DNA of 64,000 nucleotides from Segatella copri (GCF_019249795.2 NZ_CP156891.1:2515001-2579000); one strand, 5' to 3'; counted from the stretch's first letter, positions 7,489-16,888 are shown. Numbers and translations: made by a program. Notes: generated by a model from the sequence alone, not told the origin.

Positions 7489-8949
7489 ATGAAGAAAAGT
7501 ATATTGCTCCTTAGTGCATTCGCTATATTGCTCACCTTGAGCGGCTGCTTCGGTGCCAAGCAAGCTTCTGTTGCAGGCAGAGGTGGCGAGGTGGTTGGCG
7601 TGAGCGGTAGAAGCTTTGTAGAGCCAGCCCCTTATGGTATGGTAAAGATAAACCGTGGCTTCCTGAAAATGGGAATGGAGACCCAAGACTCACTCTGGGG
7701 AATGAAAACACCACGCAAGGATGTGTCGGTGGATGGATTCTGGATGGATGATACCGAAATCACCAATTCAGAATATAAGCAGTTTGTGGCTTATGTGCGC
7801 GATTCTATTCTTCGTACCCGTCTGGCTGATCCTGCTTATGGAGGCGACGAGACTTACATGATTACTGAAGATAAGAATGGCGATCCGGTTACACCTCATG
7901 TAAACTGGAAGAAAGCGCTGCCTAAGAAACCTAATGAGGATGAGCAGAGAGCTTTTGAAAGTTTGTATGAAACCAATCCGGTTACAGGAGAAAAACTCAT
8001 CGACTGGCGCCAGCTCAACTATAAATACGAAATCTATGATTATACAGCTGCGGCTCAGCGTAAGTTCCGTCTGAATCCCCAGGAACGTACCTTCAACACC
8101 GATGTGAAGATAAATCCGGACGAGGTGGTGATGATTTCAAAAGATACCGCTTATTATGATGATGAGGGTAGAGTGGTGCGTGAGACCATCAACCGTCCGC
8201 TTTCAGGACCATGGGACTTCCTGAATACCTATATCGTGAATGTTTATCCTGACACTACCTGTTGGGTAAACGACTTCAGAAATGCAGAGAATGAAACCTA
8301 TCTGAGAAGTTATTTCAGCAATCCTGCGTATAATGACTATCCGGTAGTCGGTGTAACCTGGGAACAGGCAAATGCCTTCTGCGCCTGGAGAACAGACTAT
8401 CTGTTGAAGGGCTTAGGTCCTGAAGCAAGATTTGTACAGCGTTACCGTCTGCCAACCGAGGCAGAATGGGAATATGCTGCAAGAGGCAAGAACCAGAATG
8501 AATTTCCTTGGGACAATGCGGATGTGAAGAATGGGGATGGCTGTTTTTACGCCAATTTCAAACCAGACAGGGGCAACTATACCAAAGACGGCAACCTGAT
8601 AACCAGCAAGGTGGCTATCTATTCGCCAAATTCTAATGGACTTTACGATATGGCTGGTAATGTGGCAGAGTGGACAAGTACCGTTTATACAGAGGCTGGT
8701 GTAGACGCCATGAGCGATTTTAACCCAACTTTACAGTATAATGCTGCCATAGAAGATCCTTACCGTTTGAAGAAGAAGAGTGTAAGAGGTGGTTCCTGGA
8801 AAGACCCTGAGTCGTTTATCCGTTCGGCATGGCGCACTTTCGAGTACCAGAATCAGCCTCGCTCATACATCGGATTCCGTTGCGTGAGAAGTCTTGCTAC
8901 TACGGCAAGCGGAAAACAGAAACCATTGAAGAATAAGAATAGGAGATAA
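7489..8949 (+). CDS. porK: type IX secretion lipoprotein PorK/GldK
   Basis: The 486-residue protein is a lipoprotein with the lipobox LSGC at about residues 17-20. Most of the rest is a formylglycine-generating-enzyme-like (SUMF1) fold: FLKMGMETQDSLW and DDTEITNSEYKQFV early, then RLPTEAEWEYAARG, GLYDMAGNVAEWTS, VRGGSWKD and YIGFRCVRS. In the type IX system this fold is structural: PorK and PorN build the periplasmic ring under the outer membrane. An insert rich in charged residues separates the N- and C-terminal parts of the domain, as in other GldK proteins. The stop lies 5 bp before porL. Confidence 0.95.
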   Translation: MKKSILLLSAFAILLTLSGCFGAKQASVAGRGGEVVGVSGRSFVEPAPYGMVKINRGFLKMGMETQDSLWGMKTPRKDVSVDGFWMDDTEITNSEYKQFVAYVRDSILRTRLADPAYGGDETYMITEDKNGDPVTPHVNWKKALPKKPNEDEQRAFESLYETNPVTGEKLIDWRQLNYKYEIYDYTAAAQRKFRLNPQERTFNTDVKINPDEVVMISKDTAYYDDEGRVVRETINRPLSGPWDFLNTYIVNVYPDTTCWVNDFRNAENETYLRSYFSNPAYNDYPVVGVTWEQANAFCAWRTDYLLKGLGPEARFVQRYRLPTEAEWEYAARGKNQNEFPWDNADVKNGDGCFYANFKPDRGNYTKDGNLITSKVAIYSPNSNGLYDMAGNVAEWTSTVYTEAGVDAMSDFNPTLQYNAAIEDPYRLKKKSVRGGSWKDPESFIRSAWRTFEYQNQPRSYIGFRCVRSLATTASGKQKPLKNKNRR

Positions 8950-8954
8950 ATAAT

Positions 8955-9686
8955 ATGAGCTATTATAGCAAATTCAATATTGTATACCGCTTGCAGAAGT
9001 GGATGGATAGTGTGCCGGGTCAGACATTCCTTAACTATGCTTACAGTTGGGGTGCCTCTATCGTAATCGCTGGTACCCTCTTTAAGTTGACCCATCTTCC
9101 TGGTGCCAATTTCATGCTTTTCTTAGGTATGGGAACCGAGATTCTCGTGTTCTTCCTTTCTGCTTTCGACCGTCCTTTCGACAAAACAGCTGAAGGTAGA
9201 GACTTGCCTACCCATGCTACAGAGGAGTATCTGGAAGGAAAGGTGTCGGCAGAAGAAATGATGACTGCCAAGAATCGTTCTGAAACCATTCAACCTCAGG
9301 TTGCTTCTCCTGTCTCTCCTGTAATGGCTGCTGCGCCAGAACTGACTCCACTTAATCCTGAGGTGGTGGAAGTTCAGAACAGCTACGTAGAACAGTTGAA
9401 GAGCCTGGTAGAAACCTTGAGTAAGGTGAACGAACAGAGTAGCCGACTGACTCGTGACAGCGAGGAGATGGAGAATCTGAACCGTACCTTGACAGGTATC
9501 AGCAGGGTATACGAGATGCAGCTGAAAAGTGCCAGCCAGCAGATTGGTACCATTGACCAGATCAATGAGCAGACCAAGATGATGGCAAAGCAGATAGAAC
9601 AGTTGAACAAGATTTATACCCGTATGATTGATGCCATGACCATCAATATGCGTGTGGCGGCTCCTCATGTAACAAGTGAAGAGTAA
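8955..9686 (+). CDS. porL: type IX secretion motor protein PorL/GldL
   Basis: The 243-residue protein is the inner-membrane stator-like half of the proton-driven motor that powers type IX secretion and, in gliding relatives, motility. Two transmembrane helices are visible near the N-terminus (FLNYAYSWGASIVIAGTLFK and FMLFLGMGTEILVFFLSAF). The buried Glu near residue 62, in GMGTEIL, corresponds to the residue thought to carry protons in GldL. The rest is cytoplasmic and rich in coiled coil (SYVEQLKSLVETLSKVNEQS onward). It follows porK by 5 bp and precedes porM by 39 bp, consistent with co-expression of the motor pair. Confidence 0.94.
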   Translation: MSYYSKFNIVYRLQKWMDSVPGQTFLNYAYSWGASIVIAGTLFKLTHLPGANFMLFLGMGTEILVFFLSAFDRPFDKTAEGRDLPTHATEEYLEGKVSAEEMMTAKNRSETIQPQVASPVSPVMAAAPELTPLNPEVVEVQNSYVEQLKSLVETLSKVNEQSSRLTRDSEEMENLNRTLTGISRVYEMQLKSASQQIGTIDQINEQTKMMAKQIEQLNKIYTRMIDAMTINMRVAAPHVTSEE

Positions 9687-9725
9687 AGACGAAGAAAATA
9701 AATAGAATCAAGCAAATTTATATCC

Positions 9726-10811
9726 ATGGCAATCAAGAAAAGACCGGTTTCGCCTCGTCAGAAGATGATTAACCTGATGTATGTCATCCTGATGGCTATG
9801 TTGGCGCTGAATACTCCTACAGATGAGGAATTCGGTGTCAAAGGCAAGTCTATTGTCGAGAAAATCAAGAAAAGTCTTGCCGATGATGGGAAGAAATCGG
9901 ATGAGGAGAAGAAAAATATAGATCTGGTAGAACTGAATGTGAATGAACTCGATGCATTCGTTATTCCAGAGAAAACAACCCTCTATGCCGGTGAACGTTT
10001 CAATTCGCATGTGGTGATGGCTGCAATAGACAGTACACAGCGCCCGGAAATCTATGTGAATGGTAGTAGGCTGAATGCCGAGAATGGCAGATACAGTTTT
10101 GTGGCAGGTGGCGTAGGTGAGCATCAGTTTGGCGGTTACATTCTGATGAGAGGCAAGAATGGCGAGATGATGCGACGCAATTTCGTTCAGAAATACACCG
10201 TATTGCCTGTTCCTAATACAGCTACCGTTGCTGCCGACCTGATGAATGTGCTCTATGCAGGCTATGCCAATCCTATCAGCATCAGCGTTCCTGGTGTTCC
10301 GGCAAATGCTATCTCTGCAACTATGACAGGCGGTTCTTTCGTAGCTAAGGGCAATGGTCATTTCGTGGCTACACCTTCAGCGGTGGGTAAGGATGTTACC
10401 ATCCATGTGACAGCCCGCGATAAGGGACAGGTGAGAAGTCTGCCTCCATTCGTTTTCCATGTAAGAAAACTTCCTGACCCAACCGCTTATATTGCGATGG
10501 GTACAGACAGATTTAGAGGTGGTGCTCTATCGAAAGGTGCTCTGATGGGTGCTCCAGGCATTCATGCAGCCATAGATGACGGACTCCTTGATATTCCGTT
10601 TAAGGTGCTGGGCTTCGAAACCGTATTCTTCGATAATATGGGCAATGCCATACCTCTGGCTTCTGCGGGTTCCAGTTTCTCAGAACGACAGCGCGAAGAG
10701 TTTAGAAAACTGTCAAGAAACCGACGCTTCTATATCTCGCATATCAAGGCTGTAGGTCCTGATGGAATTACCCGAAATCTGCCGGCAGCAATGGAAGTTA
10801 TCGTCAGGTAA
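9726..10811 (+). CDS. porM: type IX secretion motor protein PorM/GldM, shortened
   Basis: This is the rotor-like partner of PorL: one N-terminal transmembrane helix (RQKMINLMYVILMAMLALN, residues 11-29) and a long periplasmic rod. PorM and GldM are usually a little over 500 residues with four periplasmic domains. This one has 361. After the helix comes only about 45 residues of charged linker (SIVEKIKKSLADDGKKSDEE), and then the sequence that looks like the second domain (PEKTTLYAGERF). The third and fourth domains follow (LYAGYANPISISVPGVP; FHVRKLPDPTAYI). The first domain, a helical bundle next to the membrane, therefore seems largely missing. The frame is intact and the ATG is well placed, so it is not an obvious sequencing break. 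Confidence 0.88.
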   Translation: MAIKKRPVSPRQKMINLMYVILMAMLALNTPTDEEFGVKGKSIVEKIKKSLADDGKKSDEEKKNIDLVELNVNELDAFVIPEKTTLYAGERFNSHVVMAAIDSTQRPEIYVNGSRLNAENGRYSFVAGGVGEHQFGGYILMRGKNGEMMRRNFVQKYTVLPVPNTATVAADLMNVLYAGYANPISISVPGVPANAISATMTGGSFVAKGNGHFVATPSAVGKDVTIHVTARDKGQVRSLPPFVFHVRKLPDPTAYIAMGTDRFRGGALSKGALMGAPGIHAAIDDGLLDIPFKVLGFETVFFDNMGNAIPLASAGSSFSERQREEFRKLSRNRRFYISHIKAVGPDGITRNLPAAMEVIVR

Positions 10812-10840
10812 GTGAAGAGTTCAACGGCTTTACTTATCAT

Positions 10841-10872
10841 AAAGTTCAAAGTTCAATGTTCAAAGTTCAATG
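10841..10872 (+). repeat. 7-bp tandem repeat between porM and porN
   Basis: The heptamer AAAGTTC repeats four times with single-base variation (AAAGTTC, AAAGTTC, AATGTTC, AAAGTTC) and ends in AATG. It occupies the porN leader just before the ATG. Length change by slippage here could shift spacing in front of porN. Confidence 0.75.
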
Positions 10873-10874
10873 TA

Positions 10875-11933
10875 ATGAAAAAGATATTATTCATATTCAT
10901 GCTTTTGGGAATGGTGCAGAGCATCATGGCACAGCCAGCGGCTCGCAGAAAGCAGGCTCAGCAAAAGGCACAACAGTCTAATGCTGATAATATGACCTTG
11001 CGTGCCAAACTCTATTTCCCTACAGCCATCCCGATGGATGAGGACGTGGTTTGGAGAAGAGACATCTATCGTGAACTCAATCTCACAGATGATGCCAATG
11101 CTGCCTTGTATTATCCTGTAGAGCCAACAGATGGTAAGATGAATCTCTTTACCTATATCTTTAAACTGATGTTTACGGGTAGAGTGCCTGTTTATCAGTA
11201 TCGTATGGATGGTAATGAAGATTTTTCTGCCGCCAACCGTCTTACTCCGAAAGCATTCGTAGATAATTATCATATCTACTACGAGAAGACTGATAACGGA
11301 AAGGTGCATATTGATGACAGCGATATTCCATCAGCAGAAGTGAAGGCATACTATGTGAAGGAGACTTCTTACTATGACCAGAAAACAGCTTCTTTCCATA
11401 CCAAGGTATTGGCTTTGTGCCCTATCATGACCCGTAATGATGACTTTGGAGATGTAGGAAACAAGTATCCGCTCTTCTGGGTGAAGTATGATGACTTAGC
11501 TCCTTTCCTGGCTAAGCAGCAGCTGATGACCAGTAATGTGAACAATGCTGCTGTGATGAGTGCAGAAGATTATTTTACCAAGAATCTGTATCAGGGTAAA
11601 ATCTACAAGACCAATAATATGCAGGGCAATACCCTGGCACAATACTGTCCTTCGGATACAGCCATGGCGAAGGAACAGAAACGCATAGAAGCTGAGTTGG
11701 AAGCCTTTGAGAAGAATATCTGGGGTAATCAGGCTCGGAAGGATTCTCTTGACAGTATTGCCAAGGCAGAAAAGAATATGGATGCCAAGACTCTGAAGAA
11801 AAGCCGTAACAGAAGAAGTGGTTCTGCATCTAAACCAGCTAAGACTTCTACTGTTAAAAAACGCAGATCAGGAGGAAGTAACGTTTCTTCTGGTGGCTCG
11901 GCTAGAGTAACGGTTCGTAGAGAACGTCATTAA
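10875..11933 (+). CDS. porN: type IX secretion protein PorN/GldN
   Basis: The 352-residue periplasmic protein forms a ring with the lipoprotein PorK and links it to PorM. It has a signal peptide (ILFIFMLLGMVQSIMAQ). A GldN-type domain includes DDVVWRRDIYREL-like sequence (MDEDVVWRRDIYRELNL), RMDGNEDFSAANRL and YYVKETSYYDQKT. The C-terminal 60 residues are a Lys/Arg/Ser-rich tail. I chose the ATG at 10875, in front of the signal peptide; an in-frame ATG at 10812 would add residues encoded by the heptamer repeat. It is the last of the five core por genes, and a small beta-barrel gene follows 28 bp later. Confidence 0.92.
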   Translation: MKKILFIFMLLGMVQSIMAQPAARRKQAQQKAQQSNADNMTLRAKLYFPTAIPMDEDVVWRRDIYRELNLTDDANAALYYPVEPTDGKMNLFTYIFKLMFTGRVPVYQYRMDGNEDFSAANRLTPKAFVDNYHIYYEKTDNGKVHIDDSDIPSAEVKAYYVKETSYYDQKTASFHTKVLALCPIMTRNDDFGDVGNKYPLFWVKYDDLAPFLAKQQLMTSNVNNAAVMSAEDYFTKNLYQGKIYKTNNMQGNTLAQYCPSDTAMAKEQKRIEAELEAFEKNIWGNQARKDSLDSIAKAEKNMDAKTLKKSRNRRSGSASKPAKTSTVKKRRSGGSNVSSGGSARVTVRRERH

Positions 11934-11961
11934 TTTATATAAGAATTAAAGTAAATATAGA

Positions 11962-12573
11962 ATGAAGAAAGTTTTATCAGTATTAATGCTTGTAGCAGCC
12001 ATGATGTTTGCTACTAATGCAAATGCCCAGATTAAGTTTGGTTTGAAGGGCGGTTTGGATGTTACTAACATGTCTTTGAGTAACGATGTTTTCGATGCAT
12101 CTAACAAGACAGGTTTCTTTGTTGGTCCAATGGTTAAGGTTACTATTCCTATTGTTGGTCTGAGCTTTGATGCTGCTGCCTTGTACGACCAGAAGGAAGC
12201 TAAGGTGTCTGTAAATGATGCAGAGACAAAAATGACTCAGAAATCTCTTAATATCCCTGTAAACGTACGTTATGGCTTCGGCTTGAGCAGCTTGGCTAAT
12301 GTTTTCGTTTTCGCTGGTCCACAGTGGGGTATCAATGTTGGTGACAAGAACTTCGAGTGGGATAAATCAGGCTGTTATTCTCTGAAGAAATCTAACTTCA
12401 GCGTAAACGTAGGTCTGGGTGTTACCCTGATGAGCCATCTCCAACTCTCTGCAAACTATAACATCGCTTGCGGTAAGACTGCAGATGTTACCTGGAAGGA
12501 AGCAAGCGACAAGATTGTGAATGGTAACAGTAAGAATAACAGTTGGCAGATTGCTTTGGGTTATTGGTTCTAA
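11962..12573 (+). CDS. outer-membrane beta-barrel protein (porin-like)
   Basis: The 203-residue protein has a clear signal peptide (VLSVLMLVAAMMFATNANAQ) followed by alternating strands such as IKFGLKGGLDVTNMSL, IPVNVRYGFG, FAGPQWGINVG and WQIALGYWF with a C-terminal Phe. That is the pattern of the small eight-stranded barrels of the OMP_b-brl_2 type common in Bacteroidota. Its substrate, if any, cannot be read from the sequence. It lies 28 bp after porN in the same direction and before a strong terminator, so it probably belongs to the same transcript. A link to type IX secretion is only suggested by position. Confidence 0.85.
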   Translation: MKKVLSVLMLVAAMMFATNANAQIKFGLKGGLDVTNMSLSNDVFDASNKTGFFVGPMVKVTIPIVGLSFDAAALYDQKEAKVSVNDAETKMTQKSLNIPVNVRYGFGLSSLANVFVFAGPQWGINVGDKNFEWDKSGCYSLKKSNFSVNVGLGVTLMSHLQLSANYNIACGKTADVTWKEASDKIVNGNSKNNSWQIALGYWF

Positions 12574-12646
12574 TCCCGTAAAAGAACAGGACAGATTATG
12601 GGTGAGAACATCGTATGGTCTCGCCTAGTACATCTTAAAATATATA

Positions 12647-12684
12647 AAAGCAGGTATCCGATGATGGGTATCTGCTTTTTTTTT
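12647..12684 (+). terminator. terminator of the por operon
   Basis: AAAGCAGGTATCC and GGGTATCTGCTTT form a 13-bp stem with two G-U pairs and a six-base loop, followed by a run of T. Confidence 0.85.
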
Positions 12685-12686
12685 GC

Positions 12687-12694
12687 TAACTTTG
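12687..12694 (+). promoter_or_regulatory. -7 box upstream of priA
   Basis: TAACTTTG followed by CAAG matches the Bacteroidetes -7 element. It lies directly after the terminator and 50 bp before the priA ATG. No good -33 TTG is visible. Confidence 0.5.
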
Positions 12695-12744
12695 CAAGTC
12701 GAAAGTCTGAATGGCAGATATTTCAAGGTTAAAGAAGATTAGAT

Positions 12745-15015
12745 ATGAAATATGTAGATGTGATATTACCCCTTCCGCTCGACGGAACCTTTACTTATTC
12801 TGTCCCTGATGGGATGGAAGGGAAAGTTGTGCCCGGGGTACGCTTGCTGGTTCCTCTTGGTAAAAGTAAGAAATATATCGCAATGGCTACCCGACTGCAT
12901 GATGATAAGCCTGCATTCTCCTGCAAACCTGTCGAGGCGGTGCTTGACAATACGCCTTCGCTTTTGCCTCAGCAGATGAGATTGTGGCAATGGATTGGCT
13001 ATTATTATATGGCTCCTTTAGGCGATGTCTATAATGCTGCCATGCCGGGAGGTTTGAAATCTACAGAGAAATTCAAACCCAAGATGGAACTCTATGTGGA
13101 ACTTGCCAGTACATACCGTAGTGAGCAGGCTCTTCACGTAGCGCTCAACTTGGTGCAGAGAGCCTTGAAGCAAGCCAAAGCCCTGACAACCTTTCTGAGT
13201 CTCTCGCATTGGGACAGTCTTGATGGTGATACGCCTAGAGAAGGCATTAAAAAAGTGACCAAGGAAGAACTGATGAACGAGAGCCATTGTACGGCTGCTG
13301 TTGTCAAGGCGCTTATCGACAGGGGAATTCTCTTTACTTATGAATTGGAAATAGGACGATTGAATACGAATGGAGAATCTCATCTTGACTTGATTAAACC
13401 TCTCTCCTTGGCGCAGCAAGATGCCTATAATGGTATCCTGATGCAAATGATGAAAAAGGATGTTGTATTGCTTCATGGTGTGACATCCAGCGGAAAGACG
13501 GAAATCTACATTCATCTTATCAGAAAAGCCATAGAGGAGCATAAGCAGGTGCTCTATCTTCTGCCGGAAATCGCTCTGACCGTACAAATCATGGAGCGCC
13601 TTCATAGAGTTTTCGGCGACCGGCTGGGCATCTATCATTCTAAATATAGTGATGCTGAGCGTGTAGAAATCTGGCAGAAACAACTCTCTGATTACCCTTA
13701 TGATGTAATCCTAGGCGCAAGAAGTGCCGTCTTCCTGCCATTTAAGAATTTGGGACTCGTCATTATAGACGAAGAGCACGAGACTTCCTTCAAACAACAG
13801 GATCCCGCTCCGCGCTACCATGCCAGAAGTGCTGCCATAGTGCTTGCCAAGATGTATGGGGCTAAGACTTTATTGGGTACGGCTACGCCTTCGATGGAGA
13901 GTTATTATAATGCGCAGCAAGGCAAGTATGGTCTGGTAGAACTGAAAACAAGATACAAAGGTATTCAGTTGCCGGAAATTCAGGTGGTAGATGTAAAAGA
14001 CTTGCGCCGCCGTAAGATGATGAGCGGTCCTTTCTCTCCACAGCTTTTGGCTGCAGTAAGAGAGGCTTTGAAGAATGGGCAACAGGCAATTCTCTTTCAG
14101 AATCGTCGTGGTTTTGCGCCGATGGTTGAATGTAAGGTATGTGGTTGGGTGCCGAAATGTAAGAACTGTGATGTCTCGCTTACGTTACACAAAAGCATTA
14201 ACCTGCTGACTTGCCATTATTGTGGTTACACTTATCCGGTTCCTACGGAATGTCCTAACTGTGGCAGTACGGAAATCATGGGACGTGGTTTTGGTACCGA
14301 GAAGATAGAAGACCAGATAGCAGAAATCTTTCCGGAAGCCAAGATTGCCAGAATGGATTTGGATACAACACGTACACGAAATGCCTATGAACGACTTATC
14401 GCAGACTTCTCTGAAGGCAGGACGAATCTTCTCATAGGCACGCAAATGGTTTCTAAGGGTCTCGATTTCGATAAGGTGAGTGTAGTAGGCATCTTGAATG
14501 CTGATTCGATGCTCAACTATCCCGATTTCCGCGCCTACGAGCATGCTTTCATGATGATGGCACAGGTGAGTGGTAGAGCTGGAAGAAAAGGTAAGCGTGG
14601 CTTGGTGATTCTACAGACCAAGAATCCTACCTTGCCTGTAATCGGACAGGTGGTGCATAATGATTATGAAGGCTTGTATCAGGGTATTCTGGAGGAGAGA
14701 AGAACTTTTCATTATCCACCTTTCTTCCACCTGATTAATGTGTATGTAAAACATAAATATGATAAGGTATGCGAACAGGCTAGCCATGAGCTCAGCAAAA
14801 TGCTGAGAAGCTGGTTTGGCGAGCGTGTGCTGGGACCCGATAAACCTGCTGTGGCAAGGGTTAAGACGATGAACATTCGAAAGATTGTTATCAAACTGGA
14901 AAATGGTATTGACCAGCAGAAGGTAAGAGAATATCTGAAGTTTGCTCAGCAACAGATGGGAAAGGATCCGAGATATGGAGCTCTGCAGATTTATTATGAT
15001 GTAGACCCATTGTAG
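12745..15015 (+). CDS. priA: primosomal replication-restart helicase PriA
   Basis: The 756-residue protein is the 3'-to-5' DNA helicase that recognises abandoned forks and reloads the replisome. In order it shows the N-terminal DNA-binding part (YVDVILPLPLDGTFTYSVPD), Walker A in HGVTSSGKTEIY near residue 250 and the DEEH box in LVIIDEEHE near 342. A zinc region follows near 460-510 with paired cysteines (CKVCGWVPKCKNCD and CHYCGYTYPVPTECPNCGS). The C-terminal helicase motifs include ISGRAGR-like VSGRAGRKGKRG. Length and motifs are normal for PriA. It has its own promoter-like box and terminator, so it appears to be a single-gene unit. Confidence 0.97.
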   Translation: MKYVDVILPLPLDGTFTYSVPDGMEGKVVPGVRLLVPLGKSKKYIAMATRLHDDKPAFSCKPVEAVLDNTPSLLPQQMRLWQWIGYYYMAPLGDVYNAAMPGGLKSTEKFKPKMELYVELASTYRSEQALHVALNLVQRALKQAKALTTFLSLSHWDSLDGDTPREGIKKVTKEELMNESHCTAAVVKALIDRGILFTYELEIGRLNTNGESHLDLIKPLSLAQQDAYNGILMQMMKKDVVLLHGVTSSGKTEIYIHLIRKAIEEHKQVLYLLPEIALTVQIMERLHRVFGDRLGIYHSKYSDAERVEIWQKQLSDYPYDVILGARSAVFLPFKNLGLVIIDEEHETSFKQQDPAPRYHARSAAIVLAKMYGAKTLLGTATPSMESYYNAQQGKYGLVELKTRYKGIQLPEIQVVDVKDLRRRKMMSGPFSPQLLAAVREALKNGQQAILFQNRRGFAPMVECKVCGWVPKCKNCDVSLTLHKSINLLTCHYCGYTYPVPTECPNCGSTEIMGRGFGTEKIEDQIAEIFPEAKIARMDLDTTRTRNAYERLIADFSEGRTNLLIGTQMVSKGLDFDKVSVVGILNADSMLNYPDFRAYEHAFMMMAQVSGRAGRKGKRGLVILQTKNPTLPVIGQVVHNDYEGLYQGILEERRTFHYPPFFHLINVYVKHKYDKVCEQASHELSKMLRSWFGERVLGPDKPAVARVKTMNIRKIVIKLENGIDQQKVREYLKFAQQQMGKDPRYGALQIYYDVDPL

Positions 15016-15074
15016 TTTCCTGCTCATCCCTTTCTCCGGCAGAATGGAAGAAAATAAGATTGGTAAATATAATG

Positions 15075-15121
15075 AAAAAGGCTATCCGTTACTTGTTGCA
15101 AGAACGGGTAGCCTTTTAATT
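15075..15121. terminator. terminator between priA and the FadL-like gene
   Basis: AAAAAGGCTATCCGTT and AACGGGTAGCCTTTT pair around a short loop, with T and A runs on the two sides. The flanking genes are convergent, so it can serve both. Confidence 0.8.
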
Positions 15122-15140
15122 ATGATAATTGTAGTTATGT

Positions 15141-16742
15141 TTAGAAGTTGATGTCGAGACCTACTGCGAATATGTTGTTGTTACGTGTGTAATCTGAACT
15201 GTAGGTCTTTCCTGTTAGTTCTACATTCTCTGAAGTCTTCTTGTGCTGATAGAAGGTATGGAAGTAAGCTACGTTCAGATCCATCTTCTTGTTGATGTGA
15301 TAAACACCACCGATTGCTGCAGAGTTGGAACCGACAACGAATGACTTGTCATCCATGTACTCATCGCTCAAACCATAGTTAGTATTCTGCCAGCCAGTAC
15401 TCAAGGTAATCTTCTTGTTTACGTCTACCTCGACACCTGCGTTGTACTCCAATGTACCACGCTTCAACTTCTCCTGTCGGTTGTTGTAAGATGTAGCGTG
15501 CTTGTCATCGAACCAGTGGAAACCTACGTTTACTCTTACTGTATTTACTGGACTATAGCCTACACCGAGAGCCAGATAAGCAGGAATATCACCCGCAATC
15601 TTCTTGCCATCTTCGTATTCGCCGATAGCCTCTTTGAGCTTGGTGTCGAACTCGGTCTTCAAGCCAGCCATTGTCTTTACTACATCACCGTTAGTCAAAA
15701 CAGCTTGAGTAGTATTTGCTGCTACAGCTTGAGCATTCTCTGGAGTCATACCCTTATTTGTGAACACCTGAGTCAATGTTCCAACCATCTGTCTGGACAA
15801 GTTGTCTGGGAGAGCACTGATACTAGGAGCCTGATTTACAGCCTTGTTCTTCAAACGTATGCGAGTCTTGAACTCATATTTTGCAGAGAAGTTCCACTTG
15901 CCTGTCTTGAAATCTACACCGATGATAGGAGTAAAGCCGATGCCGCTCTGGTCACAGCTCAATTCAATGTTGGCTGCATTTTCCTTGTTAGGGTCGAGTA
16001 CCTTGTACAGAGGCATGTTGCCTACCTTGATATTTTCAACATATCCATAGTAGTTTGTTGAAGCATAGACACCACGTACGCCTGCAAATGCGCTGAAATT
16101 GTCGCTGAATTTGTATGCAGCACCTACAGAGAGACCGTAATAGTACTGACGTCCATGCATATAGCTATTGTAACTATATTCGCCTTTCTGACCGAAAGCT
16201 TGATCGGTTGTAAACATTTGCATTCCTGGCTGTCCAAGTGTATTGCCCAATACGTTGTCAACAGTTTTTGCCAAACCGCAAGCAGCCATTGCAGTCTCTG
16301 CTACGATCTTCTCGAACGAGCCAAGACCATTATCGAAGGTACACTTGCCGCCGCCACCTGTGAGGGCGAAGCTAGCCTGAAGTGACCATCTACCTTTATT
16401 ATAAGCATACTGGAATGAAGGGATGACAGGCGCAAAAGCCTCACCCTTGAATGTACGAGGAGTAATAGGATTGTTCACATTGTTTGTGAACAATGCATAA
16501 TCATTTTCAATGCTACGTGTCTGGTAAGCCAACTGCCAGTTGATGGCAAGATGGTGACCTTCACCCATGAATACAACTCCGGCTGGATTGTAATAAACGC
16601 CGTCGATACCAATTGAAGCCTCACGGCTCATCATTCTGTTGAATGCTACATGTTGATTGGTGTTGGTGAGCAAACCGCCTGCAAAAGATGGGGTTGCACA
16701 AGCCATCGCAATGGCTAAACTAACTAATTTTAGTTTCTTCAT
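15141..16742 (-). CDS. FadL/OmpP1-family outer-membrane transport protein
   Basis: The 533-residue protein resembles the FadL family, outer-membrane barrels that let hydrophobic compounds such as fatty acids in. It has a signal peptide (LKLVSLAIAMACATPSFAGG). The typical opening follows: NQHVAFNRMMSREASIGIDG, then VYYNPAGVVFMGEGHHLAIN, the FadL N-A-x-x-x-NPAG-like region. Many amphipathic strands end in NNIFAVGLDINF. About 80 residues in the middle (DNLSRQMVGTLTQVFTNKGM onward) look helical and could be a periplasmic or plug insert. The start at 16742 puts the signal peptide first; a frame ten codons longer overlaps the promoter region. Substrate unknown. Confidence 0.88.
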   Translation of the reverse strand: MKKLKLVSLAIAMACATPSFAGGLLTNTNQHVAFNRMMSREASIGIDGVYYNPAGVVFMGEGHHLAINWQLAYQTRSIENDYALFTNNVNNPITPRTFKGEAFAPVIPSFQYAYNKGRWSLQASFALTGGGGKCTFDNGLGSFEKIVAETAMAACGLAKTVDNVLGNTLGQPGMQMFTTDQAFGQKGEYSYNSYMHGRQYYYGLSVGAAYKFSDNFSAFAGVRGVYASTNYYGYVENIKVGNMPLYKVLDPNKENAANIELSCDQSGIGFTPIIGVDFKTGKWNFSAKYEFKTRIRLKNKAVNQAPSISALPDNLSRQMVGTLTQVFTNKGMTPENAQAVAANTTQAVLTNGDVVKTMAGLKTEFDTKLKEAIGEYEDGKKIAGDIPAYLALGVGYSPVNTVRVNVGFHWFDDKHATSYNNRQEKLKRGTLEYNAGVEVDVNKKITLSTGWQNTNYGLSDEYMDDKSFVVGSNSAAIGGVYHINKKMDLNVAYFHTFYQHKKTSENVELTGKTYSSDYTRNNNIFAVGLDINF

Positions 16743-16769
16743 CTTAATAAAATTAAATATAAACGTCCG

Positions 16770-16777
16770 CAAAGGTA
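16770..16777 (-). promoter_or_regulatory. -7 box of the FadL-like gene
   Basis: On the minus strand TACCTTTG followed by C matches the Bacteroidetes -7 element, 28 bp before the ATG. Confidence 0.5.
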
Positions 16778-16833
16778 ATTATAATGTTCTATTTCGCTAT
16801 TGGTTTCATTAAATATTTAAAACATATTAACGT

Positions 16834-16888
16834 AAAAAGCCCTTTTTCTTGCACAGATTTAAAAAACTGTGCAAGAAAAAGGGCTTTT
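16834..16888. terminator. long perfect hairpin terminator
   Basis: AAAAGCCCTTTTTCTTGCAC continued by AG pairs perfectly with its inverted copy over 22 bp around a ten-base A-rich loop. It lies after the stop of the 7TM-HD gene and upstream of the FadL-like gene, with T runs in both directions. Confidence 0.88.
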
